Notes: generated by a model from the sequence alone, not told the origin. Shown: positions 21,909-32,709, counted from the first letter of the stretch. The stretch: 64,000 bases of DNA from Warburgia ugandensis (GCA_035236585.1 CP141126.1:69417414-69481413), one strand, 5' to 3'. Numbers and translations: made by a program.

Positions 21909-22213
21909 TTAGGCAGTACTTGTTAGTTTAGTAAATAAACCTGTTTAGTGTGTCAATGAGCGTATAATTCATTATATTTGAGCCATCTTGTCAACATGAT
22001 GCAGGCAATTTAATTTTTTTAGGTTTATGTTATGTTTTCAGTAGGCTTTGGTCATGGGCTGTGCAAGAACAGTCCGTTACATTAGGCAGTACTTGTTAGT
22101 TTAGTAAATAAACCTGTTTACTGGGTCAATGAGTGTATAATTCATTATATTTGAGCCATCTTGTCAACATGATGAAGGCAATTTGATTTTTTGAGGTTTA
22201 TGTTACGTTTTCA
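21868..22213. repeat. 173-bp tandem duplication across the G7 LTR edge
   Basis: Unit one is 21,868-22,040 and unit two is 22,041-22,213. Each starts GTAGGCTTTGGTCATGGGC, passes the LTR end, then continues in flanking DNA to TTATGTT-C/A-TTTTCAG. Only a few bases differ. Because the unit includes both LTR and flank, it arose after G7 inserted. Confidence 0.9.
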
Positions 22214-22823
22214 GTAATTGAAAACCTTACTGCTTTTCTCACAATCACTCTCTTTATGGAGTTCAAAACAAGAATAGAGTAGTTTACGCCATGCCAGACC
22301 TTCCAAACTTTGGGACTCAGTCAGATTTGCATTTCTTAATAGAACTGTAGCTCGTAGGATTGGCTCACACTTCCTTTCAAGAGGGCACCAATTATTATTT
22401 TACGATTTCTTAAAGGTAAACAACAGGAAATTGGTAGGGTGCTTCAATATGCAAGTTCATTACGAGTCCTTGCTATACATGGCCTAGAGCTCTTGGTAGA
22501 GCTTAATCCACGTCTCATATGAGCTAGTTCGCTAAATTTATTGGCTACCAGATATTAAACTTGTTGGTTACATTTAATACTGCTTTTAGCTTCTCTTTGA
22601 GAAATAGTATTTTGTTAATTTTGCTGTTTTCGTAGAAACGATTACCATTTGGTGCTTTCAAGCTGCACTAGAAAATTATATTTGTTGGAACTTTCATATC
22701 CAACTTCTAGGAAGCAGGGGTATCGACTGTCCTGGATAAATGGGTTATGGAACTGTCTTGATAGTGTTTGCTACCATTATCATCTATGTAACAGCAATCG
22801 AGGTTCCAACATCTAATAAACAG
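22214..22823 (+). other. Probable intron upstream of the Rieske exon
   Basis: AT-rich DNA ending in ATCTAATAAACAG, a plausible branch region and 3' splice site. No exon encoding a mitochondrial transit peptide beginning with Met was found here. A 46-codon open stretch at 22,278-22,415 ends in AAG before GTAAAC but lacks Met and has the wrong phase. Confidence 0.45.
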
Positions 22824-23476
22824 TCATAGGTGCAGGGTTTGCTTCTGAGCCACTTGCTTCAAGACATGACATGCGGATGCCCGATCTTCCTTCGACAGTG
22901 GCAGCAGTTAAGAACCCAACCTCCAAAATCGTCTATGATGAGCATAATCATGAGCGCTTCCCCCCAGGAGACCCCAACAAGAGAGCATTTGCCTACTTTG
23001 TCTTAACTGGTGGGAGGTTTGTGTATGCCTCCTTGCTCCGCTTGCTGATTCTTAAGCTTGTGTTGAGCATGTCAGCTAGCAAGGATGTCCTTGCCTTAGC
23101 ATCCCTCGAGGTTGATCTGTCCAGCATCGAGCCAGGAAGTACAGTCACTGTCAAGTGGCGGGGGAAGCCAGTTTTCATAAGGCGCCGAACTGAAGATGAC
23201 ATCAAGCTGGCAAACAGTGTTGAAGTGGCTTCCCTGCGTGATCCTCAAGAGGATTCTGAGAGGGTTAAGAACCCGGAGTGGCTTGTTGTTATTGGGGTGT
23301 GTACTCATCTGGGCTGTATCCCATTGCCCAATGCTGGAGATTTTGGCGGATGGTTTTGCCCGTGCCATGGGTCCCACTATGATGTCTCCGGCAGGATACG
23401 CAAGGGCCCGGCCCCATTTAACCTAGAGGTACCCACTTACGGCTTCTTGGAGGAGAATAAGTTGCTGATAGGGTGA
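22824..23476 (+). CDS. UCR1: Mitochondrial Rieske iron-sulfur subunit of cytochrome bc1, main exon
   Basis: The Rieske protein of respiratory complex III carries electrons from ubiquinol to cytochrome c1 across the inner mitochondrial membrane. Numbering from the Met at 22,871, an N-terminal matrix part ([15 protein letters not shown]) leads to a membrane helix at about 40-66. The [2Fe-2S] domain holds both cluster boxes, CTHLGC (144-149) and CPCHGS (163-168); Cys and His ligands and the disulfide cysteines are all present. It ends NKLLIG then TGA, the normal plant C-terminus. Frame continues upstream of that Met ([12 protein letters not shown]), so translation does not start there. The exon likely begins after the AG at 22,823; AGs at 22,829 and 22,835 are alternatives of the same phase. 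The 5' exon or exons with the transit peptide are not seen in the window. No stop or frameshift breaks the exon. Confidence 0.93.
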
Positions 23477-23690
23477 GCTATGTTATTCTCTAGCAGAGAG
23501 AGAATCAGACTCGTTTGAAACTATATATCGGGTTTAACAATCCTTTTGGCCATTTCACTGTTTTCACTCTAGCATTTTTTTCCTCAATGATCTTGGATCT
23601 GCTAGTCTGTTCTGGTACAAAATTCTGAATAATATAGCTGGTCTTGGTGGACATTCTACTTGTGCTTTTGGGGATTATTAATGAGCTTGT
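23477..23690 (+). other. Rieske gene 3' untranslated region
   Basis: A T-rich stretch after the stop codon. AATAAT at 23,628-23,633 is a candidate near-upstream polyadenylation element. The real cleavage site cannot be fixed from sequence alone; a later candidate is ATAAAATTG near 24,046. Confidence 0.45.
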
Positions 23691-24990
23691 TCTTGTTATT
23701 TATGATTTAGAGCGGGTGAGCGTGAGCCTTGCTATACAAAACAAGACGGTTGCTAACACTACGAAGCGGGTCCACGGCCGTGGATTTTGATCTACAGCTT
23801 GGTTACAAAGAGACTTTCAAACGGGGTTAACTGGCTACCTGTTAGAAGCCAGTCATCAATATTGATATTCCTTACTGCTTAGTTTTCTCCAACATTTTCT
23901 TCATGCCTCCCTACTTTTCGGTATCATGTTACAGCTATTTTCTTCATTACAAGAGGGATCAGGAGCTAAAAGAATGGAACGAATGTGGAGCAAGAAGAAT
24001 TGAGAATAATTTCTACTGCTTGCCTTTCATTTCTTCAGCATCATTATAAAATTGCATTGGTCATGTGTTTCTTGCTGAATTTAAGTAGAGAGAAGACTGG
24101 AACCTAATTCCACCTACTTTTGCACAATGGAGCGTGCGTCTTAGATCACCTTTCTTGCGTTTAGTCCAAGTTCAAATTTCATCTCACGGTAGATCCCTCG
24201 TATAAAACTAAAACTTTATGCTAACGCTTATAAATATTTTAGAGAAGGCTTGTATGAAGCGGTAAAGCAAGCCATCTAATATGGTAGGAACCCAAGTGGG
24301 GCTGCGATTAAAATGGAAATAAATAGAACCCCTAATCCAACGTCGTTGATCCTTTTATCCATTAAGACATTCTCTAACCCACCCATTTTCTTACTAGATG
24401 CTTCCCTTTCTATTTGTATATGGGCACATTTCCGTTTTCCAAGCTTTTTCTCATTCCACATTTTTCTGCTGTAACAGAGCTTTTTGTGAAACAAATTTCG
24501 GGAACTTTTAATTTAACCTAACTATACATACCTCATCATAAACTTTCTGTAAACTTATCTTCAATTTTGCTCCTTTTATTAAGGAAGTAAAATTATATAG
24601 TTTATCGTATATGGAATATCTTGCACTTTTTAAAGCTTATCTACCATTTGGGTTTCTATTTTCATTTCTAATAAAATAAGATTAGAAAAGGAAAGGAAAT
24701 TATACAATTTCTGGCACACGAAAACTATTCAATTTCTCATATACACAATAAAAAAGGTAATTAAAAAAAGAAAGAAAGAAATATAAGAAAGTAGAATGAA
24801 AGATATTCCTATATAATAACACTTTTCAGTATTTTCGTCCTTTTGTCATAATTTTATGTTATTTGGGTTTTTTTTTTTTTAATCTTTTTTATATGATTTG
24901 ACTTATGTTATTTTTGTTTTTTCTTTATTTATTATGCTCTTTCTTTTAAAGAATATAAAGCACATGCTTCTTGACTAATTAGATTTCTTA
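23691..24990. other. Intergenic DNA, no gene seen
   Basis: AT-rich, with poly-T and poly-A tracts at about 24,750-24,900. The short open stretch at 24,276-24,494 on the minus strand has no family signature. It leads into the 3' end of LINE B. Confidence 0.5.
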
Positions 24991-25220
24991 ATAGGGTATT
25001 AATAGGAACACCCATGAAATGACATCTATATTATCTAGATTAGAGGTTAGCTACACAAATCTTGTTTTTCCAATTCCCATCTACCATGTGTCATGGCTTC
25101 ATTTAATTCAAAAGTTTATAAATTTTTTCTCACCATTTCTATCCATGTCCTTTTGGGCCTTCCCCTTTTCAGAGCCTTCGACTTGGACACAATCCTTTTA
25201 ACTAGTTTTCTTTTCGGTCT

Positions 25221-25490
25221 CTATTGGACATGTGCAATCCATCTAGGTCTACCCTCCCTCTTCTTGTTACTTATTATAGCTACTCTTAAGTTTTCTCTAA
25301 TGTTTTCGTTTGCAATTTTATCCTTTCTTGTCTTGCCGCTAATCCATCTCAGCATTCTCATTTCGGCTATGCTCATCCTACATGCATGTTGTTCCTTAAC
25401 TTCCCAACACTTTGATCCATGATGCATGGATAACCTTACAACCATCCTATAGAAAATTTCTTTTAGTTTGAGTGGCACCCCCAATGACAC
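25221..25490 (-). pseudogene. LINE B C-terminal RT segment
   Basis: A 90-codon open segment with the plant LINE blocks GVPLKLKEIFYRMVVR, CWEVKEQHACRMSIAEMRML and RWISGKTRKDKIANENIR, then GRPRWIAHVQ. This is the conserved C-terminal region after the RT palm. It is cut off from the palm by frame changes. Confidence 0.75.
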
Positions 25491-25715
25491 AAAACTCTAG
25501 AGGCACATTTTCATTTGTTCCACCTCGCTTGGATTCTCTGGGAAACATCCTTCTCAATCTCTATGCTCCCATGAATTATCAATCCCAAGTATCGAAAGTG
25601 GTCTTTTTAGAGAAATTCTTGATTATCAATCTTTGTTTGTGCTTCACTCTTACTCATCTTATTACTAAAATTGTATTCTACATACTCTATCTTAGTTTGA
25701 TTAATTTTAAAACCT

Positions 25716-25976
25716 TTAGACTTTATAATATTTGTCCACAACTCTAGCTTTGTATTTATACCCCCTTGTCTTATCAATCAAAACTATGTTATTTGCATAT
25801 AAACATGCACCATGGAATCTCATCCCCCAGATGTTTGTTAACTCATCTATAACTAACTTGAAAAGGTATAAGCTTAATGTAGTTCCTTGGTGCAATCTTA
25901 TAGTGATAGGAAAATCATTGGTATCTCTGCTAATGGCCCTAACATTTGTTACTGCTCCCTTATGCACATCCTTCAT
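25716..25976 (-). pseudogene. LINE B RT palm segment
   Basis: An 86-codon segment with GAVTNVRAISRDTNDFPIT, then LHQGTTLSLYLFKLVIDELT, then MRFHGACLYANNIVLIDKT. Compared with the family pattern LFADDIVL the two Asp residues that bind metal are both Asn. The element could not reverse-transcribe itself in this form. Confidence 0.75.
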
Positions 25977-26170
25977 TATACCTCGTGAAATCCCTTATTC
26001 ACTCAACACCTACCATATTAACTCTCTAGGAACCTTATTTTAAGCTTTTTTTAAGCCAATAAAGACCATGTGGAGGTCCTTCCTCCTCTCTCTATAATTT
26101 TGTATTAATTTTCTGAATAGGAAAATAGCTTCCATGGTAGACCTCCTAAGCACAAATCCAAATTGGCTTT

Positions 26171-26362
26171 TCAATACATTCGTCTTATGTCTAGCCTTTT
26201 TCTAATCACTCTTTCCCAAAGTTTCATGGTATGGCTCATAAGTCTGATCCCATAATAATTAATGTAACTATGTATGTCTATTTTATTTTTATAAATTGGT
26301 ATGATAGAGCTTTTCCTCCATTCATCTAACATATTTTTTAATTTTACAATCTTGTTAAACAA
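26171..26362 (-). pseudogene. LINE B RT finger segment
   Basis: A 64-codon segment with MFNKIVKLKNMLDEWRKS, SIIPIYKNKIDIHSYINYYG and MSHTMKLWERVI, the plant LINE RT region NKIWKTKKMPDEWR...MSHTMKLWERVI. Just upstream on the same strand one extra base shifts the frame from WLTKL into FNKIV. The G5 insertion lies about 30 bp beyond. Confidence 0.8.
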
Positions 26363-26388
26363 GCTTTGTCAACCAAACTACTCTACTA

Positions 26389-26393
26389 TCTCC
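26389..26393. other. G5 target-site duplication, left copy (TCTCC)
   Basis: TCTCC directly precedes the TG of the G5 left LTR. The same five bases directly follow the CA of the right LTR at 62,444-62,448. Confidence 0.9.
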
Positions 26394-26970
26394 TGGTATA
26401 GCTTTAAAAATAGTTGCAAGTACATGAATCAAATTAGTAATTTGCATGTGAGAGAGGTCAATCCCACAAGGAATCTCACAGATTTAAATATTGGTTAGAT
26501 CTTATTTAAATCACTTATCTTTAGCCAAAGATAGATTATTTTGATTAAACTAGGAACTTAAACAACATGGAATGGGAAACATTCATAAAATTAGAAATAT
26601 GAACTAAAAGAAACTTTCCAAAAATAAATATTTTAATAAAATTAGAAAATTTCCTAAATGCATTTAATAAAAGAAACTAGAGCAAAACCAAAATAAATGA
26701 AACTAGAAAACTTGCTAAAATAAAACTTTCCTAATCCTTTTGAAAACTAAACAAAGAAACTTTACAAAGCTAAACTAAGATGCATATAACTAAATAAGTA
26801 ATACTAAACTATCATGAAATAAGAGAACAATAAACCACTTTAAGGTAAATCATCCAATCACCATGCACATGACCCAGGAGTTGTGCTGGTGGCTCATGAG
26901 TGAGAAAATGGCTAGAATGAATGAACCAAAATCTTGCTAACAGGGGATCTAACTAAAATAATAAGCAAAT
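26394..26970 (-). repeat. G5 3' LTR, segment 1
   Basis: Starts TGGTATAGC on the plus strand. It matches the right LTR from about 55,985 to 56,568, with shared GAATCTCACAGATTTA, ATATTGGTTAGATCTTATT and CAACATGGAATGG. It is cut by G4 at 26,971. Confidence 0.88.
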
Positions 26971-29371
26971 TGTAATGACTCCATTTTTGTAACCTTGAAA
27001 TCCCATGTTGGTAATGAAAAATTCACCTTTTGAGATAAGGGTATTTTGGTCATTTCACTACTCACCCTGACTAAACCCAGAAATTTGGTCCTTAGAATAT
27101 TACCCTTAGGTGTGTCTTGGAAAAAGGAATCCAACAAGATAAGAATCACCCAAAACGGAGTTAAAATGAGCAAATTATGGCCCTTTGAAGTTCAAGGGCA
27201 AAATTGTAATTAAATTTAAAACGAATTGGCTTGAGAAAACAGGGACCCGTTTTGATACGGGCACCCCCTTCTTCCCAAACATATTGCATCACCGACATTT
27301 TAGAATGTCGGTGTGCAAGGGGGAAACCACCGCCATTCCATGGCAGTGGAAACCCCCCTCCAGAACCCTCAAGCTCTATAAATAGAGCTCTTGGGCGCCT
27401 CCAATGACAGCCCAAAACCCTGGGAAAATTCAGTCTTGGAGCTGTAGGCAAGAGGAGAAACCATGAAAAATACCCACCCATGAACCAGGTACGCCATAAA
27501 CAACTCTAAACCCATCTCCCCCTCAGTCTTAGGTTGAATGTCCCTAAGTTTTTGCATGAGAAACCATGCAAAACGGGGCTCTAGGGAGCCACAATAGACC
27601 CAGGGTAGGTGCTTGGGGTGTTCTAGTTCGACAGGGTCGAACCAGGGCATCCCGAGGACGCCTAGGTCACCACAGAACCAAAACGCACCCAGGAGCGGTG
27701 ACGCAGGGCTCGTTTTGAGCCTTATATGTATTCTTAACACTAAAATACCCATAACTTGAGTTCTAGGACTCCGATTGAGGTGCCGCGAGAGGCGTTGTGT
27801 CTGTATTGACGGCACGGACACACCCAAACCATAAAATACCTAATCAAGCACCTATATAAGGTTGGCATGACCCTTAAACCATGATAGTATCGTGGGGTCA
27901 CTAAACCTTTGCAAACCTGATTATACCAAGGCCTAGTTAGGGACCTTAGGAGGCCTTTAGGCATGGGAATGAACCCTTAATGCCTAAGTAGTGAGGTAAA
28001 CTATTCTAGAACCTATAGAAATAGGCCAAGCTAACCTTTTTCCCCTAAACCATGTCCAGGAACGTATGAGGACAAGGGGACTAGCGCGATTAAACTAGGT
28101 AGGTGTCCTATCGCCACTAGACTTTTAAAAAGAACCCATGATGCTTTGAGAATGCATGTTTTGACTCATGGTTGCTTTTCTAATGCATGTTTTAAGTTTT
28201 TAAGTTACACGTCCTGTCTTTATGCGTATATCATATAAACTTATGTTACATCCTTATGCACATGACCTGTTTAGCATGAATTGATTTCATAAATGAACTT
28301 AGCATGCATATGAAAAATACGTTGCTCATATATTCCCAAGACATGTGTTACATGCATAGACATGTTTTGATGTTTTAAAAAAAAACGATTCTTGTCTGCT
28401 TGATACATGCATAGACATGTTTTGAATCTAAAAAGGTTCTTGCCTACTTGATAGTATGTGATTTGGGCTAGTAAGCTCGTGGGCGTTATGCTGAGAGGTT
28501 TGGGGTGGCCTCCCAGCCTCTATCACCATAGGTGGAAAGGGTACCATGCCAAGAAGGCTTGTCCTCACTTCGATTGCTGTGGTAAACGAGGACTACCATT
28601 GGAGGTGTCACGACACCTGTCGAAGTGTCATATGCCCCGTGGAGGCTATGACCGAGAGTCCCTAGGTACCCGGGGACCACACGGTGCTGGGGTCGTGGGC
28701 GTAGTGTGCCCTATGTTTTTGAGGATTTACTTGCATGCATGTGGCATGACATGAGTATGGTTGACCATAGATCCATGAGTTGGATTCAGTTGAGCATCTT
28801 ATGCATATCAAGTATATGTTTATGATATCTATGTTACTCTTGACTTGGATTATGCGATTCTTTAAGACGTCAGTATTCAATTTTGACAATGACTTTTAAT
28901 ATCGATATTGAACATGAGTGTCCAAACATGCACATGGTTTAAAGAACATATGGTTTAAAACATAGCATGCATTGTAAAACTAGTAGTGATAGACTCCTAC
29001 TGAGTATAGTGTATACTCACCCAATCCTTAATATTTTTCAGATATAAGTAAACACTTAAGGATAGGATACACCCGTGACAAAGAACTTCCAAATTAAGTA
29101 CAAGTAAGTAAACCCCTACCTTATCTTTTAGTGAATGTTACTTGATTGTAGTTACTCTCTGTAGTGAAATTTGTGACTAACACTTTCTTGGGAATAGAGT
29201 TGATTTAAAACTATGCCATGGCTATATGATTTGAAAATGTGTTTTGACACTCGGGGTTTGTTATGAATGATTGCTTTCCAAAACAAAAGATTTTCATGCA
29301 TTTCATATTTCTAAAGCAAGAGATCTCGCCTTTTTATGAAATTTGCATCATATGAAACTCGGGTCGTCACA
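26971..29371 (+). repeat. G4 5' LTR
   Basis: A 2,401-bp LTR from TGTAATGACTCC to GGGTCGTCACA. The primer-binding site follows at once. Compared with the right copy it lacks roughly 290 bp near 27,680 (right-copy 43,070-43,360) but has about 45 bp more near 27,290-27,360. Confidence 0.9.
27377..27384 (+). promoter_or_regulatory. G4 5' LTR TATA box
   Basis: TATAAATA inside CTCTATAAATAGAG. The same box recurs in the right LTR at 33,114-33,121 and in solo LTR A at 39,437-39,444. A CAG before GTACG, a possible splice donor, lies about 112 bp downstream. Confidence 0.7.
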
Positions 29372-29373
29372 GT

Positions 29374-29387
29374 TGGTATTAGAGCCC
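29374..29387 (+). other. G4 primer-binding site
   Basis: TGGTATTAGAGCCC, two bases after the LTR end. It matches the initiator-Met tRNA 3' end with one change. Confidence 0.9.
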
Positions 29388-29693
29388 GGTTTGATGTTAC
29401 TCACAACCCAGTTATGAGGAGAATAACTTATAATCAAGTTTCATCCATGAAATATTAAGGGGTAATATGATAACACATACTAAGGTCTTGTGAATTACCT
29501 TGTGATTTATAGATGCCTAGAAAGAAAGTAAGCAATGCTCCAAGACCTGAAGCCCACCAGTGGACTCCACTGGGTCGGGCAATGGGATGGCTAAATTATT
29601 CCAGCAATTCCTACAACATATGGAACAATACATGAGTAATGAACAAACCCAAACCCTTACCACATGAGATCCTTCCCTTGATAAAGCAATGAT

Positions 29694-30983
29694 AGGACTG
29701 AGGTTCAGTTAGAAAGGTTTCAGAAATTAGCTCCCTCATTCACAGGAGAAGATGAAGCATCTACAGTTGAAAAATGGTTAATTGATATTGAAAAGATATT
29801 TAAAGCCATGAACATATCTGAAGAAAGAAAGGTACCTGTGGCCACGTTTGTGTTTAGGGGAGAGGTTACCTTTTGGTGGGAAACAACGGAAAGGACTTAT
29901 TTTGACCAGCAAGAAATAATAGGATGGGAGAAATTTAAAAAGGTCTTTAATGACAAATATTATCCTAAACACGTAAGAAAATAGAAGGAAAAAGAATTTA
30001 TGGACTTAGAACAAGGAAACATGATTGTCCAAGAGTATGAAAATAAATTCATCAGCCTCCGAAGATTTGTACCACATGCTTGTGCTGATGAGGAAGACAC
30101 GGCGGAAAGATTTTTAGATGGGCTCAACCCAGGACTCAGGAACAGAGTTCTAGGTTTCCAACCTTCCACCGTAGCCAAAGTCGTAGAGATCACCTCCTTA
30201 TACGAAAAATATTATCAAAGAAATCAAGCAATAAAGGAAACTAAGAAAACCAACACCACGAGACATAAAGAAAAGAGACCATTTCAGTCATCTAGACCCA
30301 TGACACCTTTCAAGAAGCCGTTTGAAAACAAAGGAAGAAGACCAGACTGGAAGACATGCCCTAGGTGTAACAAGAATCATTCAGGCAAACCATGTCCCAC
30401 TTTCAACATCACTTGCTATACTTGTGGAGAATTAGGACATCTTGCTAGGAATTGTCCTAAAAGGAAAGTTGAAGAGCGTAAAGAAGATCAGGTTCCAAAG
30501 AGCCAAGGACGTGTCTTTGCCCTCACTTCCAGTCAAGCCCAGGCTTCAAATGCAGTAATTGAAGGTATTCTTTCTATCTATGATACACCTGCTAAAGTTC
30601 TATTCGATACAAGCTCCACTCATTCTTTCATATCCCGGGAGTTTGCATCAACCTTGGACATTATACCACAGGACCTGGACTTTACTATAGAAGTCATGAC
30701 TCCTGTAGGCCAGACACTTCCCACCTATTCTTATCTCCAGGATGTCCCCATTTTGGTCAAAGATCATTTGCTACATGCCAATCTTATTCACTTAGATATG
30801 AATGACTTCGACGCCATCCTAGGTATGGAGTGGCTAGCCCTTCATCAAGCCTTTGTTGATTGCCGCCAGAAACGTGTCACTTTTACCCTACCTAATGGAG
30901 ACACTTTCACCCTCCAAGGAAGAAAGGATTATTCTAGAGCATGTGTTATTTTTTCCATGAAAGCAGTTAAGCACATTGCTTAG
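29694..30983 (+). pseudogene. G4 gag and protease with one in-frame stop
   Basis: A capsid reading starts near LERFQKLAPSFTGEDEAS and passes WLIDIEKIFKAM and VTFWWETTERTYF to KHVRK, where TAG at 29,982-29,984 interrupts. The frame reopens as a 327-codon stretch (30,000-30,980). This holds the rest of capsid (YENKFISLRRFVPHAC), the knuckle CYTCGELGHLARNC near residues 139-152, and the protease. The protease motif is LFDTSSTHSFIS where the family has D-T/S-G, so the Gly of the triad is Ser. It ends at a TAG before GCPFFLAKIES. In an intact element this would be a single gag-pol frame. Confidence 0.85.
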
Positions 30984-31810
30984 GGATGTCCCTTCTTCTT
31001 GGCCAAGATTGAATCTGTCGAGAGTCCCCAACCAAAGCTAGAGGATGTCGAGGTAGTCCAAGAATTTCCTGACGTATTCCCTGAGGACTTACCAAGTCTA
31101 CCCCCAGCAAGAGAAATTGAGTTTACTATTGATCTTATACTCGGTACTTCCCCTATTTCCAAAGCTCCTTACCGAATGGCTCCTGCAGAACTAAAAAATG
31201 GAAGACCCAGTTACAGGAACTTCTTGACAAAGGGTTCATATGGCCTAGCGTATCTCTGTGGGGAGCTCCAGTCCTTTTTGTTAAGAAAAAGGATGGCTCC
31301 ATGAGATTGTGCGTAGACTATCGGATGCTAAATAGGGTCACCATTAAGAATAAGTACCCCCTTCCCCGAATTGATGATCTTTTTGATCAACTTCAGTCAG
31401 CCAGAGTCTTCTCTAAGATTGATCTACGATTCGGCTACCATCAACTTCGAGTTAGAGAAGAAGATATCCCCAAGATAGCCTTTAGGACTCGATACGACCA
31501 TTATGAATTCAGAGTGATGTCCTTTGGTTTAACTAATGCTCCAGCCGCGTTTATGGACCTCATGAATAGGGTGTTCAAGGAGTACTTAGACAAATTCATC
31601 ATAGTGTTTGTGGATGATATCTTGATATATTCAGAAACTCCTGAAGACCATAAGGAACATCTAAGGATAACATTAAGCACCCTACGAGCACACAAGTTAT
31701 ATGCAAAATTCAGTAAGTGTGAGTTTTGGCTGGAAAAGGTTAATTTCTTAGGACACATTATTTCTCAAGATGGCATAGCAGTCGACCTTGCTAAGGATGA
31801 ATCAGTATAG
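30984..31810 (+). pseudogene. G4 reverse transcriptase
   Basis: Reads GCPFFLAKIES, VVQEFPDVFPEDLPSLPP and [16 protein letters not shown] one-base frameshift near 31,190 follows ELKN, then [15 protein letters not shown] and [20 protein letters not shown]. The palm is well kept: [30 protein letters not shown] and [11 protein letters not shown] with an intact FVDD box. The thumb reaches [14 protein letters not shown]. At about 31,785 the sequence jumps to integrase, so the rest of the RT connection and all of RNase H are deleted. Confidence 0.88.
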
Positions 31811-32520
31811 TAATTGTTGATAGATTGACTAAGACAGCCCATTTCCTTCCTATACGCCATACCCAATCCACTGAGAGCCTATCCCAGCTATACATCAAAG
31901 AGATAGTGAGTTTACATGGCATACCCCTTAGTATCACTTCAGATAGGGATAGCCGCTTCACTTCACAACTCTGGAAGTCCGTCCAAAAATCCTTAGGATC
32001 TTCCTTGAACTTTAGCACAGCCTTCCATCCACAGATCGATGGACATTCAGAGCGCACGATTCAGATAGTCGAAGATATGCTGCGAGCTTGTGCCCTCGAT
32101 TGGAAGCAGAGCTGGGATGAAAATATGGGAGACCCTGTCAATCACCCACCAGTTGGAGAGTCCAGGGTGCTACAGTCCGAGCTGGTGGAGCAATGTGCCG
32201 AGAAGGTCAAACTCATAAAGAAATGCCTCCTCATAGCTCAAAGCCGGCAAAAGAGCTATGCTGATCAAAGGAGGAGACCATTAGAATTCGACATAGGAGA
32301 GCACGTTTTCCTGAAGATATCTCCCACTAAAGGAGTTATGCGGTTCGGTATCAAAGGAAAGCTTAGTCCACATTACATAGGACCTTTTAAAATCCTGGAG
32401 AAAGTGGGACAAATGGCCTACAGGATCGCACTACCCCCTCAGCTATCGGAAGTGCATAACGTATTCCATATATCTATGCTAAGGAGGTACGTGCCTGACC
32501 CTGCTCATGTCATTACCTAG
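31811..32520 (+). pseudogene. G4 integrase, internally deleted
   Basis: Begins at DRLTKTAHFLPIRHTQS, past the zinc-binding domain and the first catalytic Asp, which were lost in the deletion at about 31,785. The second Asp (ITSDRDSRFTSQLW) and the Glu (HSERTIQIVEDML) remain. After WDENM about 40 residues (the LPLVEFAYNNS to GRKCRSP block) are missing. The reading resumes at VGESRVLQSELVEQ. The C-terminal DRRRPLEF-like and HYIGPFKILEKVGQ blocks and HNVFHISMLRRYVPD are intact. Confidence 0.85.
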
Positions 32521-32709
32521 GTACCCATCGAGATGACGGAGGATCCCAAGCTAGAGACGAGACCAATTGAGGTTCTGGATAGCAAGAGTAAGAAGCTGCA
32601 GAACAAAGACATACACTTAGTCAAAGTTTTGTGGTGAAATGCGCACATGGAAGAAGAGACTTGGGAACTAGAGTTAGAAATGAGAGAAAAGTACCCCGAG
32701 ATCTTTTGA
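32521..32709 (+). pseudogene. G4 chromodomain
   Basis: Reads VPIEMTEDPKLETRPIEVLD, KKLQNKDIHLVKVLW, a TGA stop, then NAHMEEETWELELEMREKYPEIF. This is the chromodomain-like tail of plant Tekay/Del integrases, where the usual residue at the stop is Arg (VLWRNH). In intact elements it is thought to steer integration to heterochromatin. Confidence 0.8.

Larger units (their letters stand above)
24991..26393 (-). mobile_element. LINE B, 3' half: RT core to end
   Basis: Minus-strand RTE-type LINE. From high to low coordinate: WLTKLFNKI-like RT sequence (26,340-26,390), DEWRKSSIIPIYKNK and SHTMKLWERVI (26,171-26,330), DVHKGAVTNVR with a QGTTLSLYLFKLV palm (25,716-25,976), the thumb-side KLKEIFYRMVVRLSM and MRMLRWISGKTRKDKI (25,221-25,490), and the end block KRGRPKRTWIEMVRK (about 25,150-25,220). 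The usual FADDIVL palm box reads LYANNIVL, so both catalytic Asp residues are Asn. Its right edge is the TCTCC target site of G5. Confidence 0.85.

Noticed and set aside
22278-22415. Open stretch with Arg-rich residues (RTVARRIGSHFLSRGHQ) ending before GTAAAC, as a possible Rieske transit-peptide exon
   Set aside because: It has no Met, a stop lies just upstream, and the phase at the donor does not fit the acceptor phase at 22,824.
23096-23377. Minus-strand and second-frame open stretches across the Rieske exon
   Set aside because: They overlap the conserved plus-strand frame and show no family motif.
22871-23476. Met at 22,871 as the Rieske start codon
   Set aside because: The same frame continues upstream with family-like residues (GFASEPLA) to a splice acceptor, and a protein starting here would lack a transit peptide.
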